From BS750m-G62 sp964577175 (GTDB taxonomy: Bacteria; Planctomycetota; Phycisphaerae; FEN-1346), in the NCBI GenBank assembly GCA_964577175.1, contig CAZNYC010000039.1:1-30405 (forward strand): a stretch of DNA of 30,405 nucleotides, in the 5' to 3' direction. The translations under genes and the position numbers were made by a program. The notes below the pieces were generated by a model. The model was not told where the DNA came from, did not search any database, and saw nothing but the letters and a program-made list of their open reading frames with translations. Positions 23,401 to 30,110 of the stretch are shown one piece after another; position 1 is the first letter of the stretch, and each line of letters starts with the position of its first letter.

Positions 23401-24000
23401 CAACCGGTGCTGGTAGACCGGCCGGCCGTCCTGCTTGCGGATGACCCGCAGCGTGCCTTCCTCCAGGGCCATGACGGGCCGGACGGGGGGCGCCTCGGCC
23501 CGCGGCGGGCGGGAACGGATCAGCGACTGGAAGTTCCACGTCTGCCGGTCCCACTGGACGAGGGTGATGTGCGGCTCGTAAACGACGATCTCCGTCACCT
23601 CCGGCGCGAGCAGCAGCACCGAAAGCGGATCCACCTTCAGGTTCACCTGGGCTGCCGTCAGAAGCGGTTCTCGGAACGGGTGCGGCGCCGCGACGGAGAG
23701 GTTCTCGAGCGTCACACCCTGGGTGAGGCTGAAACTCGCCCGCTTGATGCTGACGTGCGTGCCGAGGAGGTCCTCCAGGTACCCCTCGGCGAACTGCTCG
23801 ATGCGTTCGTCGCGGCTGAGGTAGGTGTAAAAGCCCGCCGACGCCGCCAGCACGACCGCCAGGATGATGAGGACGATCCGCCGACGCCGGGCCCGCCGCG
23901 CGCGGGCCGCCCGCCGCCGCTCGTCCACGGGGTGGGCCCAGTGGGTCGGCCGGCCGCGCGATTCCTGCGATTCCTGGGACGGTGTCGGTTTGTCCGGCAT
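20479..24000 (-). CDS. AsmA/TamB-like envelope protein with five 118-residue modules
   Basis: 1173 residues. A basic cytoplasmic stretch (RRRAARARRARRRR) precedes one helix (IVLIILAVVLAASAGFYTYL, ~41-60), then RIEQFAEGYLEDLLGTHVSI, the AsmA-type opening in which an N-terminal helix leads into GxxVxI strands. The rest is predicted beta-rich and periplasmic. A repeated motif, FxYxL..v.G.., has its Gly at residues 318, 438, 555, 673 and 790, a regular spacing of 117-120. Each module also contains D..L..A.....R and P.G..D-type segments. The C-terminal ~200 residues, with FRLAPSERTAFQKARVLYFLHGG and LNLYGAGVMEADGRLHLTFL, match AsmA-family C-terminal domains. Relatives form long grooved bridges that move phospholipid to the outer membrane. 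ATG at 24000; GGGAG lies about eleven bases upstream. It sits between a GT39-like gene and lpxH, consistent with envelope assembly. Confidence 0.85.
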   Translation of the reverse strand: MPDKPTPSQESQESRGRPTHWAHPVDERRRAARARRARRRRIVLIILAVVLAASAGFYTYLSRDERIEQFAEGYLEDLLGTHVSIKRASFSLTQGVTLENLSVAAPHPFREPLLTAAQVNLKVDPLSVLLLAPEVTEIVVYEPHITLVQWDRQTWNFQSLIRSRPPRAEAPPVRPVMALEEGTLRVIRKQDGRPVYQHRLAVSGLLLPSEADRHTFRFQTDLKSREVHLAVASGMLDARTGALHFEGHASNIALTEQLYNSLPAEVQKVWHRFNPSGTINAELLFDETDGFRLSAEMTGVSFAYRYGDLAHRFENLTGRCTFRPSGLLLEEVQGLMNGWPMRLDGTVSGFEGERLVLDLNVSADHVDVGAARPLLVGLAPHVERLYWAYAPEGRADFDLHVRRRDQPAAPLKVSGAFTCRDMAMTYYLFPYRLEGLRGTAHFSPEGYTVDEMVGRHGEATVRLSGSATRPGPGVEARFHVSATGVALDEDLRQAMADRQRRAYDLYNPRGTADAEIDIFRPGTEGARPQVTVTLALRDAAFTYERFPYPLADATGEIVIAPEATEIRNVVGRHGDATLMLSGRLEGPPGEPERLTVRVAGTDVPLDEDLKQALPERQRRTLEKFHLTGLADFEGTLIRGPETDGRLDYDLAIHIKGARMIYEPFPFLAEEVTGEIRLTRESCRIERLAGFNSGARIEAEGWIDQRPDDFAMDLTLTGSDVVLDESLRGALGPDVRSAWSHLSPRGRVDVRAHLQKAFGPDADVHHHVWVTMRDAKAQLDMFPYPLEHVNGELEFIGEDVLLDLTARTGLTEFALEGKVGYDAHGPRLALSIRADGLRFEGPLRKAVPAPLKKAFEVLRPTGRIDLDLSRLRYGHEADGTSRAEWYATAVLDEVGADPGVPVSGMVGTAEVLGTWTEKAMTLQGDVDIQQGQVAEKDFRNTSLHLRKTADADAVALRNIEGEFYGGRMEGYAAIGLKPGDGYALDLAVTEVDFERLLRQGFRLEHNIQGGRLRGTLGLRARGGEAEASGFLRVTDAELYDLPLVVRLINVFRLAPSERTAFQKARVLYFLHGGRLILGDIRLEGRALNLYGAGVMEADGRLHLTFLTGKKDDDPLLPAMSELMEGLRKQIVVVLVTGTLAEPEVEFRTLSAVTDPIREVLELVREQRAGRAERE

Positions 24001-24065
24001 CAGGCGTTCGCTCCCGGACCGGTTTCATCGCCGATTCACGCGCGGTGGTCCTCCCGGGCCACCGC

Positions 24066-24114
24066 GCCACACAAGGCCTTTTTCCCGGCCGGCCAAGACC
24101 GGCAGGGCCACACG
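24066..24114. repeat. Hairpin element, minus orientation
   Basis: CCCGGCCGG (24084-24092) pairs with CCGGCAGGG (24099-24107) at 8 of 9 positions around CCAAGA, which on the minus strand reads TCTTGG, close to the TCTTGC loop of other copies. The right flank is CCACAC. It lies between the GT39-like and AsmA-like genes, both on the minus strand. Confidence 0.7.
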
Positions 24115-24122
24115 CCACGGGC

Positions 24123-25412
24123 TCACTCGTTTTCGGCGGGCCCGAGCAGGGCCGCCAGGCCCGCGCCGCCGAGCGCGGCCAGGGGCGCCATGACGGCGGC
24201 CCGGTCCCCCGCCCATCCCGCCAGCAGGAGGTGCGTCAGCGTGGCCGCCAGCGGCACGAGCAGCAGCCACCACGTCTCGCCTCGCCGCCGCAGCAGCCCG
24301 AGGCCCGCCAGGGCCAGCACGGCCGTCGGCAGGAGGCTGGTGTACCCGGCGGCCGGGCCCAGCGGGCCGTCCTCCAGTCCCTGCGGTGGGGCGGGGGACC
24401 ACAGCCGGCCCACGCGGCCGGCCGCCAGCCCGAGCCATCGACCCGGCGCCGACGCGATCCTGCCCCACCCCGACTCCAGGTAGCCCACGCCCTCGCCGGC
24501 CTCGTCCAGACCCGCCGGCGGGACGGCCGGCGTCGCCTCCGCGCTGCCTTCGTCCGGACGGGGCTCCGCGCCCGCATACAGCCGCCGGCCCACGTTCGTC
24601 ACGAGGACGGGCGCGCCCACGCGGTCGGCGTTCCGCACGAGCCACGGGACGAGCGCCGTCGCCAGCACCGCCGCCCCGATTGCCCAGCCGGCGAGGAGCC
24701 GGCGCCGACGCCGGCTCACCGCGGCCGCCACGAGCGCGAGAGGCACGAGCGCCAGCGGCCAGACCTCCACGTAGACGGCGGCCGCCATGGCCAGCCCGCC
24801 CGCGACGGCCCAGGGCCAGGCCCGCCGGCCGGCGCGGACGGCGGCCAGATACGCCACCCCCGTCGCCGCCACGGCCGTCAGCGCCAGCCCCGTCAGCGTG
24901 ACCGGTGCAAAGAGCGACGCGAGGATCGCCTGGTACGGGTCGAACGCCAGGAGCGCCGCGGCGACGACCGCGGCCCACGGCCCCGCCAGGTGCCAGGCGA
25001 TCCAGGCCGCCAGGACGAGCGAACCCGTCCCCGCCAGCGCCTGGGCGATGAGCGTCGTCCGCGTTGGGGCCCCCAGGACCGTCTTGCCGGCCGCGATCAG
25101 CGCCGGATACGCCGGCATCCGCCGGGCGTGGTAGACGGGGCCGGTGTCGGTCTCCGCCTCGGCGCCGGCCGGCCGGCCGGCGTCCGCCTCCGGCGTCTCC
25201 GTCAGGACGAAGCCGCGCCCCTCGGCCAGCGACCGGGCCAGGTGCAGATACGCCGAGGCGTGCGGGAGCCGGGCCGCCTGGGCCGGCGTCATCATCAGCC
25301 CGGGCGCCAGCCGACCCAGCAGCGCGAGCGCCACGAGCGCCACCACCAGCAGACGGGCCGGCCGGGCCGGGCCCCGGTGGACACCGGCGTCGGGTTGCGT
25401 TGCGGGGACCAT
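24123..25412 (-). CDS. Multi-span membrane protein, GT39/ArnT-like but lacking the acidic motif
   Basis: 429 residues with about ten membrane helices, the first at ~21-40 (ARLLVVALVALALLGRLAPG). The segment AYLHLARSLAEGRGFVLTE followed by RRMPAYPALIAAGKTVLG matches the first extracytoplasmic loop of GT39/ArnT-type glycosyltransferases, where it usually reads D/E-x-x-Y..LA..L..G.G....P..P..YP. Here the position of the catalytic acid before Tyr is His-Ala-Ser, so I see no Asp or Glu. The protein is also shorter than most members and lacks a recognisable C-terminal soluble domain. It could be a divergent or non-catalytic relative. The loop at ~278-325 is Glu/Pro-rich. It is the first gene of the minus-strand group that includes the AsmA-like protein and lpxH, which suggests an envelope glycan role (inference). 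Confidence 0.65.
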   Translation of the reverse strand: MVPATQPDAGVHRGPARPARLLVVALVALALLGRLAPGLMMTPAQAARLPHASAYLHLARSLAEGRGFVLTETPEADAGRPAGAEAETDTGPVYHARRMPAYPALIAAGKTVLGAPTRTTLIAQALAGTGSLVLAAWIAWHLAGPWAAVVAAALLAFDPYQAILASLFAPVTLTGLALTAVAATGVAYLAAVRAGRRAWPWAVAGGLAMAAAVYVEVWPLALVPLALVAAAVSRRRRRLLAGWAIGAAVLATALVPWLVRNADRVGAPVLVTNVGRRLYAGAEPRPDEGSAEATPAVPPAGLDEAGEGVGYLESGWGRIASAPGRWLGLAAGRVGRLWSPAPPQGLEDGPLGPAAGYTSLLPTAVLALAGLGLLRRRGETWWLLLVPLAATLTHLLLAGWAGDRAAVMAPLAALGGAGLAALLGPAENE

Positions 25413-25641
25413 GCGCGGCGTTGTTCTCCAGGAAGTGTGCCATCGTATCGGCGGCGGGAGGGGAAATCAAGGTGGACCGGCCGGGCGCTCAAGGCGCCGC
25501 CAACCCGAGCCGGCCGCGGCAGCAGCCGGACATGCGGACCGGCCACGGCCGATGAAGATGACCGGACGCTCCCGCGTCCGGCTCACGGCGTCCGCGCCGT
25601 CGACGCGTCCGGCACCGGGGCGCCCTGTTCCGCGGGGCGGC
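25413..25641. other. Divergent intergenic region, left part; nothing recognised
   Basis: Between the divergent GT39-like and oxidoreductase genes. I see no coding signal, tRNA or repeat-family copy in this part. The short frames on both strands have the composition of antisense shadow. A minus-strand promoter for the GT39-like gene should be here, but I cannot point to convincing hexamers. Confidence 0.4.
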
Positions 25642-25671
25642 TTGTGCCGGTTCGTCGGCGGCCTCTATAAT
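25642..25671 (+). promoter_or_regulatory. Candidate promoter with perfect TATAAT
   Basis: TTGTGC at 25642-25647 and a perfect TATAAT at 25666-25671 are 18 bases apart. A perfect -10 hexamer is rare in DNA of this composition. A transcript would start near 25678 and carry a ~140-base leader containing the hairpin element at 25718-25794 before the chosen start codon at 25819. Confidence 0.6.
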
Positions 25672-25717
25672 GCGGACTGTCGCCGACCGCTGTGAAAGGG
25701 ATCTCCATGATGCCGCC

Positions 25718-25794
25718 GGGTGACACTGGCTGTTTGTCAGCCAGTGCGTCTGGAGGTCCGGAGAACACTGGCGGACGAGCCGCCGGTGGCACCC
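25718..25794. repeat. 77-bp double-hairpin element in the leader of the oxidoreductase gene
   Basis: The cleanest copy of the composite family. Ends GGGTGACAC and GTGGCACCC are inverted. Hairpin 1 is CACTGGCTG (25724-25732), loop TTTGT, arm 25738-25746, perfect over 9 bp. Hairpin 2 is CACTGGCGG (25766-25774), loop ACGAG, arm 25780-25788, 9 bp with one wobble. The spacer CGTCTGGAGGTCCGGAGAA matches that of the element at 20264. The element starts eight bases after two adjacent ATG codons (25707, 25710) that follow AAGGGA. Confidence 0.85.
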
Positions 25795-25818
25795 GACGCA
25801 CCCGTCGAAAGGCCCCCC

Positions 25819-27090
25819 ATGCCGCCGCCCCCCACCGAACCGGACGCCGCCGACCGCCGACGGATCGTCATCCTGGGGGCAGGCATCGCGGGGGTCAGCG
25901 CGGCCGAGGCCGCCCGCCAGACCGACCCGGACGCCCGCATCACGCTCGTCTCCGAGGAATCGGACCTCCCGTACTACCGCCTCAACCTGACGAAATACGT
26001 GGCCGGCGAGGTGGACCGCGACGACCTGCCGCTGCACCCCCGCTCGTGGTACGAGGCGCGGGCGATCGACCTCCGCCTGGGCGTCCGTGCCACGGCCATC
26101 GACCCGGACGGCGGCACGGTGACGCTGGAGGCCGGCCCGCCGCCGGCGTTCGACCGGCTCGTCCTCGCGACGGGGGCGCGGGCGGCCGTCCCGCCCACCG
26201 AGGGGACGGACCTGGAAAGCGTCACCTGCCTGCGGACGCGAGCCGACGCCGAGCGGGTCCTGGCCGGCCCGGAGGGCGCGGGCCCGGCGTCGCTGCAGGA
26301 CTGCCCGTGCGTGGTCATCGGCGGCGGGCTGCTGGGGCTGGAGACGGCGGCCGCCCTCGTCCGCCACGGCGCCCGCGTCACGGTGGTGGAGGGCCTGGAA
26401 TACCTCTTGCCGCTGCAACTGAACCGCGAGGCCGCCGACGTCCTCCAGGGGTACATCGACGACCTGGGCATCGCCGTCCGGACGGGTACGATGACGGCGT
26501 CGCTCGTCGGCGACGGGCGGGTCCGCGAGGCCGTGATGGCCGACGGCAGCCGCCTCGACGCCCGCCTCGTCGTCATCAACACGGGCGTGGTGCCGAACAC
26601 GGCCCTGGCCGAGGCGGCGGGCCTCGAGACCCGCGAGGGCGTGGTCGTGGACGACCGGCTCACGACCTCGCACCCGCACGTCTTCGCCGCCGGCGACGGC
26701 GCCGAGCATCAGGGGACGCTGTACGGCCTGTGGCTGGCGTCGCGGGTCCAGGGGCGGACGGCGGGGCAGGCGGCCGCGGGGGATGCCGACGCGTCGTTCA
26801 CCGGCATCCCGCCCACCTACATCCTGAAGGTGGTGGGCGTGGACGTTTTCAGCATCGGCACCGTCGAGCCGGCGGACCCGGCGTGCCGCACCATCGACGG
26901 GCGCGCCGGCGGCACGTACCGGCGCTTCGTCTTCCGCGACGGGCGACTCATCGGCGCGATCCTGCTCGGCGACACGTCGGCCATGCCGGCGGCCCGGAAG
27001 GCCATCGCCGCCGGCACGGACCTGTCGGACCTGGCCGAGGCGAGCCTCTCGGCCGAGGACGTGGCACGGGGGCTGAAGGACGCGGTGTAG
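25819..27090 (+). CDS. FAD/NAD(P)-dependent oxidoreductase (rubredoxin/nitrite reductase-type)
   Basis: 423-residue pyridine-nucleotide disulphide-type flavoprotein. The FAD-binding motif is VILGAGIAGVSAAEAARQ (GxGxxG at 20-25), followed by a SEESDLPYYRLNLTKYV stretch typical of the NADH:rubredoxin and NirB-N group. LVLATGARA closes the first FAD part. The NAD-binding motif is CVVIGGGLLGLETAAAL (~164-180), and VFAAGDGAE (~286-294) is the second FAD contact. The last ~80 residues resemble the C-terminal domain of rubredoxin reductases. No CxxC redox pair is seen, so electrons probably pass to a separate partner such as a rubredoxin; none is encoded in the window. ATG at 25819 is chosen because sequence upstream in the same open frame is the hairpin element; its ribosome binding site (GAAAGG) is moderate. 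It converges with hemB. Confidence 0.88.
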   Translation: MPPPPTEPDAADRRRIVILGAGIAGVSAAEAARQTDPDARITLVSEESDLPYYRLNLTKYVAGEVDRDDLPLHPRSWYEARAIDLRLGVRATAIDPDGGTVTLEAGPPPAFDRLVLATGARAAVPPTEGTDLESVTCLRTRADAERVLAGPEGAGPASLQDCPCVVIGGGLLGLETAAALVRHGARVTVVEGLEYLLPLQLNREAADVLQGYIDDLGIAVRTGTMTASLVGDGRVREAVMADGSRLDARLVVINTGVVPNTALAEAAGLETREGVVVDDRLTTSHPHVFAAGDGAEHQGTLYGLWLASRVQGRTAGQAAAGDADASFTGIPPTYILKVVGVDVFSIGTVEPADPACRTIDGRAGGTYRRFVFRDGRLIGAILLGDTSAMPAARKAIAAGTDLSDLAEASLSAEDVARGLKDAV

Positions 27091-27094
27091 CCGC

Positions 27095-27156
27095 TGTGTG
27101 GCCCGGCCGGTCTTGTCCGGCGCGTTTGGCGCGGCGGGTGCGGAGACCCGCCGCGC
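27095..27156. repeat. Two-hairpin element between convergent genes
   Basis: Left part TGTGTGG plus CCCGGCCGG (27102-27110) and TCTTGT, then only CCGG of the second arm, so this hairpin is broken. Right part is an 11-bp perfect stem, GCGCGGCGGGT (27129-27139), loop GCGGAG, arm 27146-27156. The right hairpin recurs in reverse orientation at 29872-29898 with loop CTCCGC. It lies between the oxidoreductase and hemB stops, where it could reduce read-through. Confidence 0.75.
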
Positions 27157-27194
27157 TTCCCGTCGCATGTGGCTCGTCGCTCGCGGCTCGCAGC

Positions 27195-28175
27195 CTACAT
27201 CCTCCCCGCCACCTCGGCCGCCCAGTAGGTGATGAGCACATCGGCGCCCGCCCGGCGGAAGCTGAGGAGCACCTCGCGGATGACGGCGTCGCGGTCGATC
27301 CACCCGCGCGCCGCCGCCGCTTCCACCATGGCGTACTCCCCGCTCACGTTGTATGCCGCCACGCATGCGCCGAACGTCTCCTTGACGCGGCGAATGATGT
27401 CGCCGTAGGCGAGAGCGGGTTTGACGATCAGCAGGTCCGCCCCCTCGTCCAAATCTTCGGCCGCCTCCCGCAGGGCCTCGTCCGTGTTGGCCGGGTCCAT
27501 CTGGTACCCCCGCCGGTCGCCGAAGGACGGCGGGCTCTCGGCCGCGTCGCGAAACGGGCCGTAGAAGTGCGACGCGTACTTGACGGCATACGAGAAGATG
27601 GGCACGTGAGGCAGGTCGCCTGAGTCGAGGGCGTCGCGGACGGCCGCCACCCGCCCGTCCATCATGTCCGACGGGGCCACCGCATCGGCCCCCGCCCGGG
27701 CGCACGCGACGGCCGCCGCCGCCAGACGGGGCAGCGTGGCGTCGTTGTCGACGGTCGTGCGGCCGGCGACCTCGCCCAGCAGGCCGCAATGCCCGTGGTC
27801 GGTGTACTCGCACAGGCAGATGTCGGCGATGACCGCCAGGTCCGGCGCCTCCTGTTTGATGGCGGCGATGGCCTGCGGCACGACGCCGTCCGGGGCGGAC
27901 GCGCCGGAACCCTCGGCGTCCTTCGCGGCCGGGATGCCGAAGAGGAGCACGGCCGGGACGCCCGCCTCCGCGACGCGGCGGGCCTCCTCGGCGATGCCGG
28001 CCGGGGAGAATTGCCGCTGCCCCGGCATCGAGGGGATGGGCGCGGGCTCGCTCAGCCCCTCTTTGACGAAGAGCGGCTGGACGAGGCGGCGCGGCGAGAG
28101 GTCCGTCTCGGAGACCATCCGGCGCAGCACCGGATGGTCGCGAAGCCGGCGGGCGCGGGTGTCGGGGAAGGTCAT
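27195..28175 (-). CDS. hemB: Delta-aminolevulinic acid dehydratase (porphobilinogen synthase)
   Basis: Tetrapyrrole pathway enzyme that joins two 5-aminolevulinate molecules to porphobilinogen in the cytoplasm. The 326-residue length is standard. The zinc site DICLCEYTDHGHCG has Cys120, Cys122 and Cys130, so this is the zinc-dependent class. The two active-site lysines are Lys199 in SYAVKYASHFYGPFRDA and Lys252 in LIVKPALAY, the latter forming the Schiff base. The opening RRLRDHPVLRRMVSETDLSPRRLVQPLFV is typical. ATG at 28175 has GAAAGG nine bases upstream. It is transcribed toward the oxidoreductase gene. Between it and galM is a 424-bp gap full of repeats, so I infer a separate promoter there, although I cannot point to it. 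Confidence 0.97.
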   Translation of the reverse strand: MTFPDTRARRLRDHPVLRRMVSETDLSPRRLVQPLFVKEGLSEPAPIPSMPGQRQFSPAGIAEEARRVAEAGVPAVLLFGIPAAKDAEGSGASAPDGVVPQAIAAIKQEAPDLAVIADICLCEYTDHGHCGLLGEVAGRTTVDNDATLPRLAAAAVACARAGADAVAPSDMMDGRVAAVRDALDSGDLPHVPIFSYAVKYASHFYGPFRDAAESPPSFGDRRGYQMDPANTDEALREAAEDLDEGADLLIVKPALAYGDIIRRVKETFGACVAAYNVSGEYAMVEAAAARGWIDRDAVIREVLLSFRRAGADVLITYWAAEVAGRM

Positions 28176-28270
28176 GGTCGTCGCCTTTCTCGTGTGACGC
28201 GCCGGCCGAGTTTACCCGCCTGTGGCGGGGCCGGCGGCTACTGATCCAGGTAGAAGTAATGTCTGCGGTG

Positions 28271-28369
28271 GTCATTCTGAGGAGCGGCGAACCCGCGACG
28301 AAGAATCTCGCCTTGATGCCTTTCCCGCGGCGAGATTCTTCGGCTCCGCAAGCGGCGCCTCAGAATGAC
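28271..28369. repeat. 98-bp dispersed palindromic repeat, copy C
   Basis: Third copy of the family at 877 and 1513: starts GTCATTCTGAGG, ends CTCAGAATGAC, with GAAGAATCTCGCC mirrored by GGCGAGATTCTTC. It is 26 kb away from the others, with the same length to within one base. It abuts the hairpin cluster that follows. The rest of 28176-28270 shows only an AGTTTACCCGCC stretch also present near 803. Confidence 0.8.
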
Positions 28370-28379
28370 CGCCGGGCGT

Positions 28380-28516
28380 CATGCTTTCGCGCCTTTACGA
28401 AAGCATGCCTCCCCGCGCCCGGGGCACACGCCTTCGCAGCAGCGCGAAAGCGTGCCACACCGTTCACCGGCGGGCAAGCCGCCAGTGCCACCCGGTGCGC
28501 CGGGTGCAGAGACCCG
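28380..28516. repeat. Cluster of four hairpins
   Basis: Hairpin 1: CATGCTTTCG (28380-28389) with CGAAAGCATG (28398-28407), perfect over 10 bp. Hairpin 2: CACGCCTTCGC (28427-28437) with GCGAAAGCGTG (28444-28454), 10 of 11 paired, loop AGCAGC. Hairpin 3: CACCGGCGG (28465-28473) with CCGCCAGTG (28479-28487), 8 of 9 paired, loop GCAAG, then CCACCC. Hairpin 4: CGGGT with ACCCG (28501-28516), loop GCAGAG, a decayed form of the GCGGCGGGT hairpin at 27129. These are the same modules seen singly or in pairs elsewhere, here strung together. Confidence 0.75.
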
Positions 28517-28521
28517 CCGCG

Positions 28522-28599
28522 CTATGCGCCTTCGCCGCCGCGGCACGCCGCGGCCTACGTCTATGCGCCTTCGCCGCCGCGGCGCGCCGCGGCCTACGC
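28522..28599. repeat. Two tandem 39-bp repeats abutting the galM stop
   Basis: Units 28522-28560 and 28561-28599 differ at very few positions. Each begins CTATGCGCCTTCGCCGCCG and contains GCCGCGGC arms around a short centre. The second unit ends directly at the stop codon of the minus-strand mutarotase gene. Confidence 0.8.
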
Positions 28600-29760
28600 C
28601 TACTCCTCCCGCACGCGGAAGCAATGGATCGTCGTTTCGCGATACGTCTCGCCCGGCCGCAGGGCCGTCGACGGGAACGCCGGCCGGTTCGGCGAGTCCG
28701 GGTAATGCTGCGTCTCCAGGCACAGGCCGTGGTACGGCCCGTAGGGTTTGCCGCCGCCCTTGAGGCGCGGGCCGAGGCCCTTGGCGGTGTAGAGTTGGAC
28801 GCCCGGCTGGGTGGTGCGGACCTCCATCACGCGGCCGCTCGCGGGCTCGACGACGCGGGCGGCGAGGCCCATCCGGTGCCCCATCCGCGGGGCGCCCTTC
28901 TTGTTCAGGACGTAACAGTGGTCGTAGTTCTCGCCCTCGACCTGCTTGATGCGGGCGCCGACGGTCGTCGGCTCGCGGAAGTCCATGGGCGTGCCCTCCA
29001 CCGGCGCGAGTTCCCCCGTCGGAATCTTCCCTTCGCCGAACGGCAGGTAGCGGTCGGCGTTCAGCATGAGACGGTGGCCCAGAACGTTGCCGGAGCCCGC
29101 CCCCGCCAGGTTCCAGTACGCGTGGTTCGTCAGGTTGACGACGGTGGGTTTGTCGGTCGTGGCCTCGTACTCCATGATGAGTTCGTCCTGCCGCGTGACG
29201 AGGTACCGGACGGTGACGGCGAGCGTGCCGGGGAAGCCGGCGTGGCCGTCCGGGCTGGTGTGGGTGAGTTCGACGCCGGCGCTCGCGTCGCGCCGGATGG
29301 GCCGGGCCTGCCAGAGGACGCGCGAGACGTTCCTCCGCCCGCCGTGGATGTGGTTCTTGCCGGCGTTCGCCTCCACCTCGACGGTCTTTCCGTCCAGGGT
29401 GAACTCGGCCCCCGCGATGCGGTTGGCGTACCGTCCGACGACGGAGCCGAAGAGCGGGTGGCCCTTCAGGTAGTCCTCCAGCGTATCGAGATACAGTGTG
29501 ACGTTGGCGAGGTTCCCCTCGCGGTCCGGCGCGTGGACGCCGGTCAGGGTGGCGCCCCAGGTCATGACGGTGGCCCGGATGCCGCCGGGGTTGGTCAGGG
29601 TGTAGAGGTGGACCTCGCGGCCGTCGGGCAGGCGGCCGAAGACGGACCGCTCGACCGCCGGTCCGCCGGCGGCCTGGCGCGGCGCGGTCTGGCAGGACCC
29701 GCCGAGCATCAGGACGGCCAGGACGAGGGTGGCGGCTTGGACGGCGGCGCGCGTGGGCAT
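28600..29760 (-). CDS. galM: Secreted galactose mutarotase (aldose 1-epimerase)
   Basis: Interconverts alpha and beta anomers of galactose or glucose. The 386-residue protein has a ~40-residue N-terminal extension on the usual ~345-residue enzyme: a hydrophobic stretch (AAVQAATLVLAVLMLGGSCQ) that is a signal peptide and, with Cys23, perhaps an atypical lipobox (GGSC rather than LAGC). Active-site residues are in place: His139 in NHIHGG, His213 in NLTNHAYWNLAG (74 residues later, as in Lactococcus GalM), Asp280 in ENYDHCYVL, and catalytic Glu349 in LCLETQHYPDSPN. Export means it acts in the periplasm or on the surface, probably during sugar uptake (inference). ATG at 29760 has GGGAGG about eight bases upstream. 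Its stop abuts a tandem repeat. Confidence 0.94.
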   Translation of the reverse strand: MPTRAAVQAATLVLAVLMLGGSCQTAPRQAAGGPAVERSVFGRLPDGREVHLYTLTNPGGIRATVMTWGATLTGVHAPDREGNLANVTLYLDTLEDYLKGHPLFGSVVGRYANRIAGAEFTLDGKTVEVEANAGKNHIHGGRRNVSRVLWQARPIRRDASAGVELTHTSPDGHAGFPGTLAVTVRYLVTRQDELIMEYEATTDKPTVVNLTNHAYWNLAGAGSGNVLGHRLMLNADRYLPFGEGKIPTGELAPVEGTPMDFREPTTVGARIKQVEGENYDHCYVLNKKGAPRMGHRMGLAARVVEPASGRVMEVRTTQPGVQLYTAKGLGPRLKGGGKPYGPYHGLCLETQHYPDSPNRPAFPSTALRPGETYRETTIHCFRVREE

Positions 29761-29871
29761 GGCGTGTTCCTCCCGATTCGCCGGCCGCCGGGCCGCGGCC
29801 GGCCTCTTGGCTGCACCTCCGGCCGATTATGACGGGCCGGACGGCCGGCGGCAAGGGTTCGGCAATGCCGT

Positions 29872-29934
29872 GCGCGGCGGGTCTCCGCACCCGCCGCGTG
29901 CGGCGCATGCGTTCGCACAAGCGCGAAAGCATGC
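29872..29934. repeat. Two-hairpin element upstream of galM
   Basis: Hairpin 1: CGCGGCGGGT (29873-29882) with its perfect complement at 29889-29898, loop CTCCGC; reverse orientation of the hairpin at 27129. Hairpin 2: GCATGCGTTCGC (29905-29916) with 29923-29934, 11 of 12 paired, loop ACAAGC. Apart from this element and a promoter at 30032, the 29761-30110 gap holds no gene that I can see. Confidence 0.75.
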
Positions 29935-30031
29935 CGGCCGGGACGCCGCCGGTGCCGTGGCCGTTCCCTCATCATCATTCGGCGTTCGTCATTCCCGGTT
30001 TATCATTGCCGTGTCGCTCCTGCGAATCGCC

Positions 30032-30059
30032 TTGACCCCGCTCCCGTCCCGATTACACT
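30032..30059 (+). promoter_or_regulatory. Candidate sigma70-type promoter for the small secreted frame
   Basis: TTGACC (30032-30037) and TACACT (30054-30059) with a 16-base spacer match the consensus at 5 and 4 of 6 positions. The predicted start is near 30066, giving a ~45-base leader with a strong ribosome binding site before the ATG at 30111. Confidence 0.45.
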
Positions 30060-30110
30060 ACCGGTGGCGATTCACACGTCCTTAACGCGATTCCGCCGGA
30101 GGAGGTTCCC

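Noticed and set aside
25692..27623. 643-residue plus-strand frame beginning at the ATGs after AAGGGA
   Set aside because: It starts with a good ribosome binding site, but the translation across the oxidoreductase gene is out of frame and Arg/Pro-rich; it also runs antisense into hemB.
28600..29760. Classical lipoprotein signal on GalM
   Set aside because: Cys23 follows GGS rather than a Leu-Ala-Gly type lipobox; kept only as a possibility, with ordinary signal peptide export preferred.
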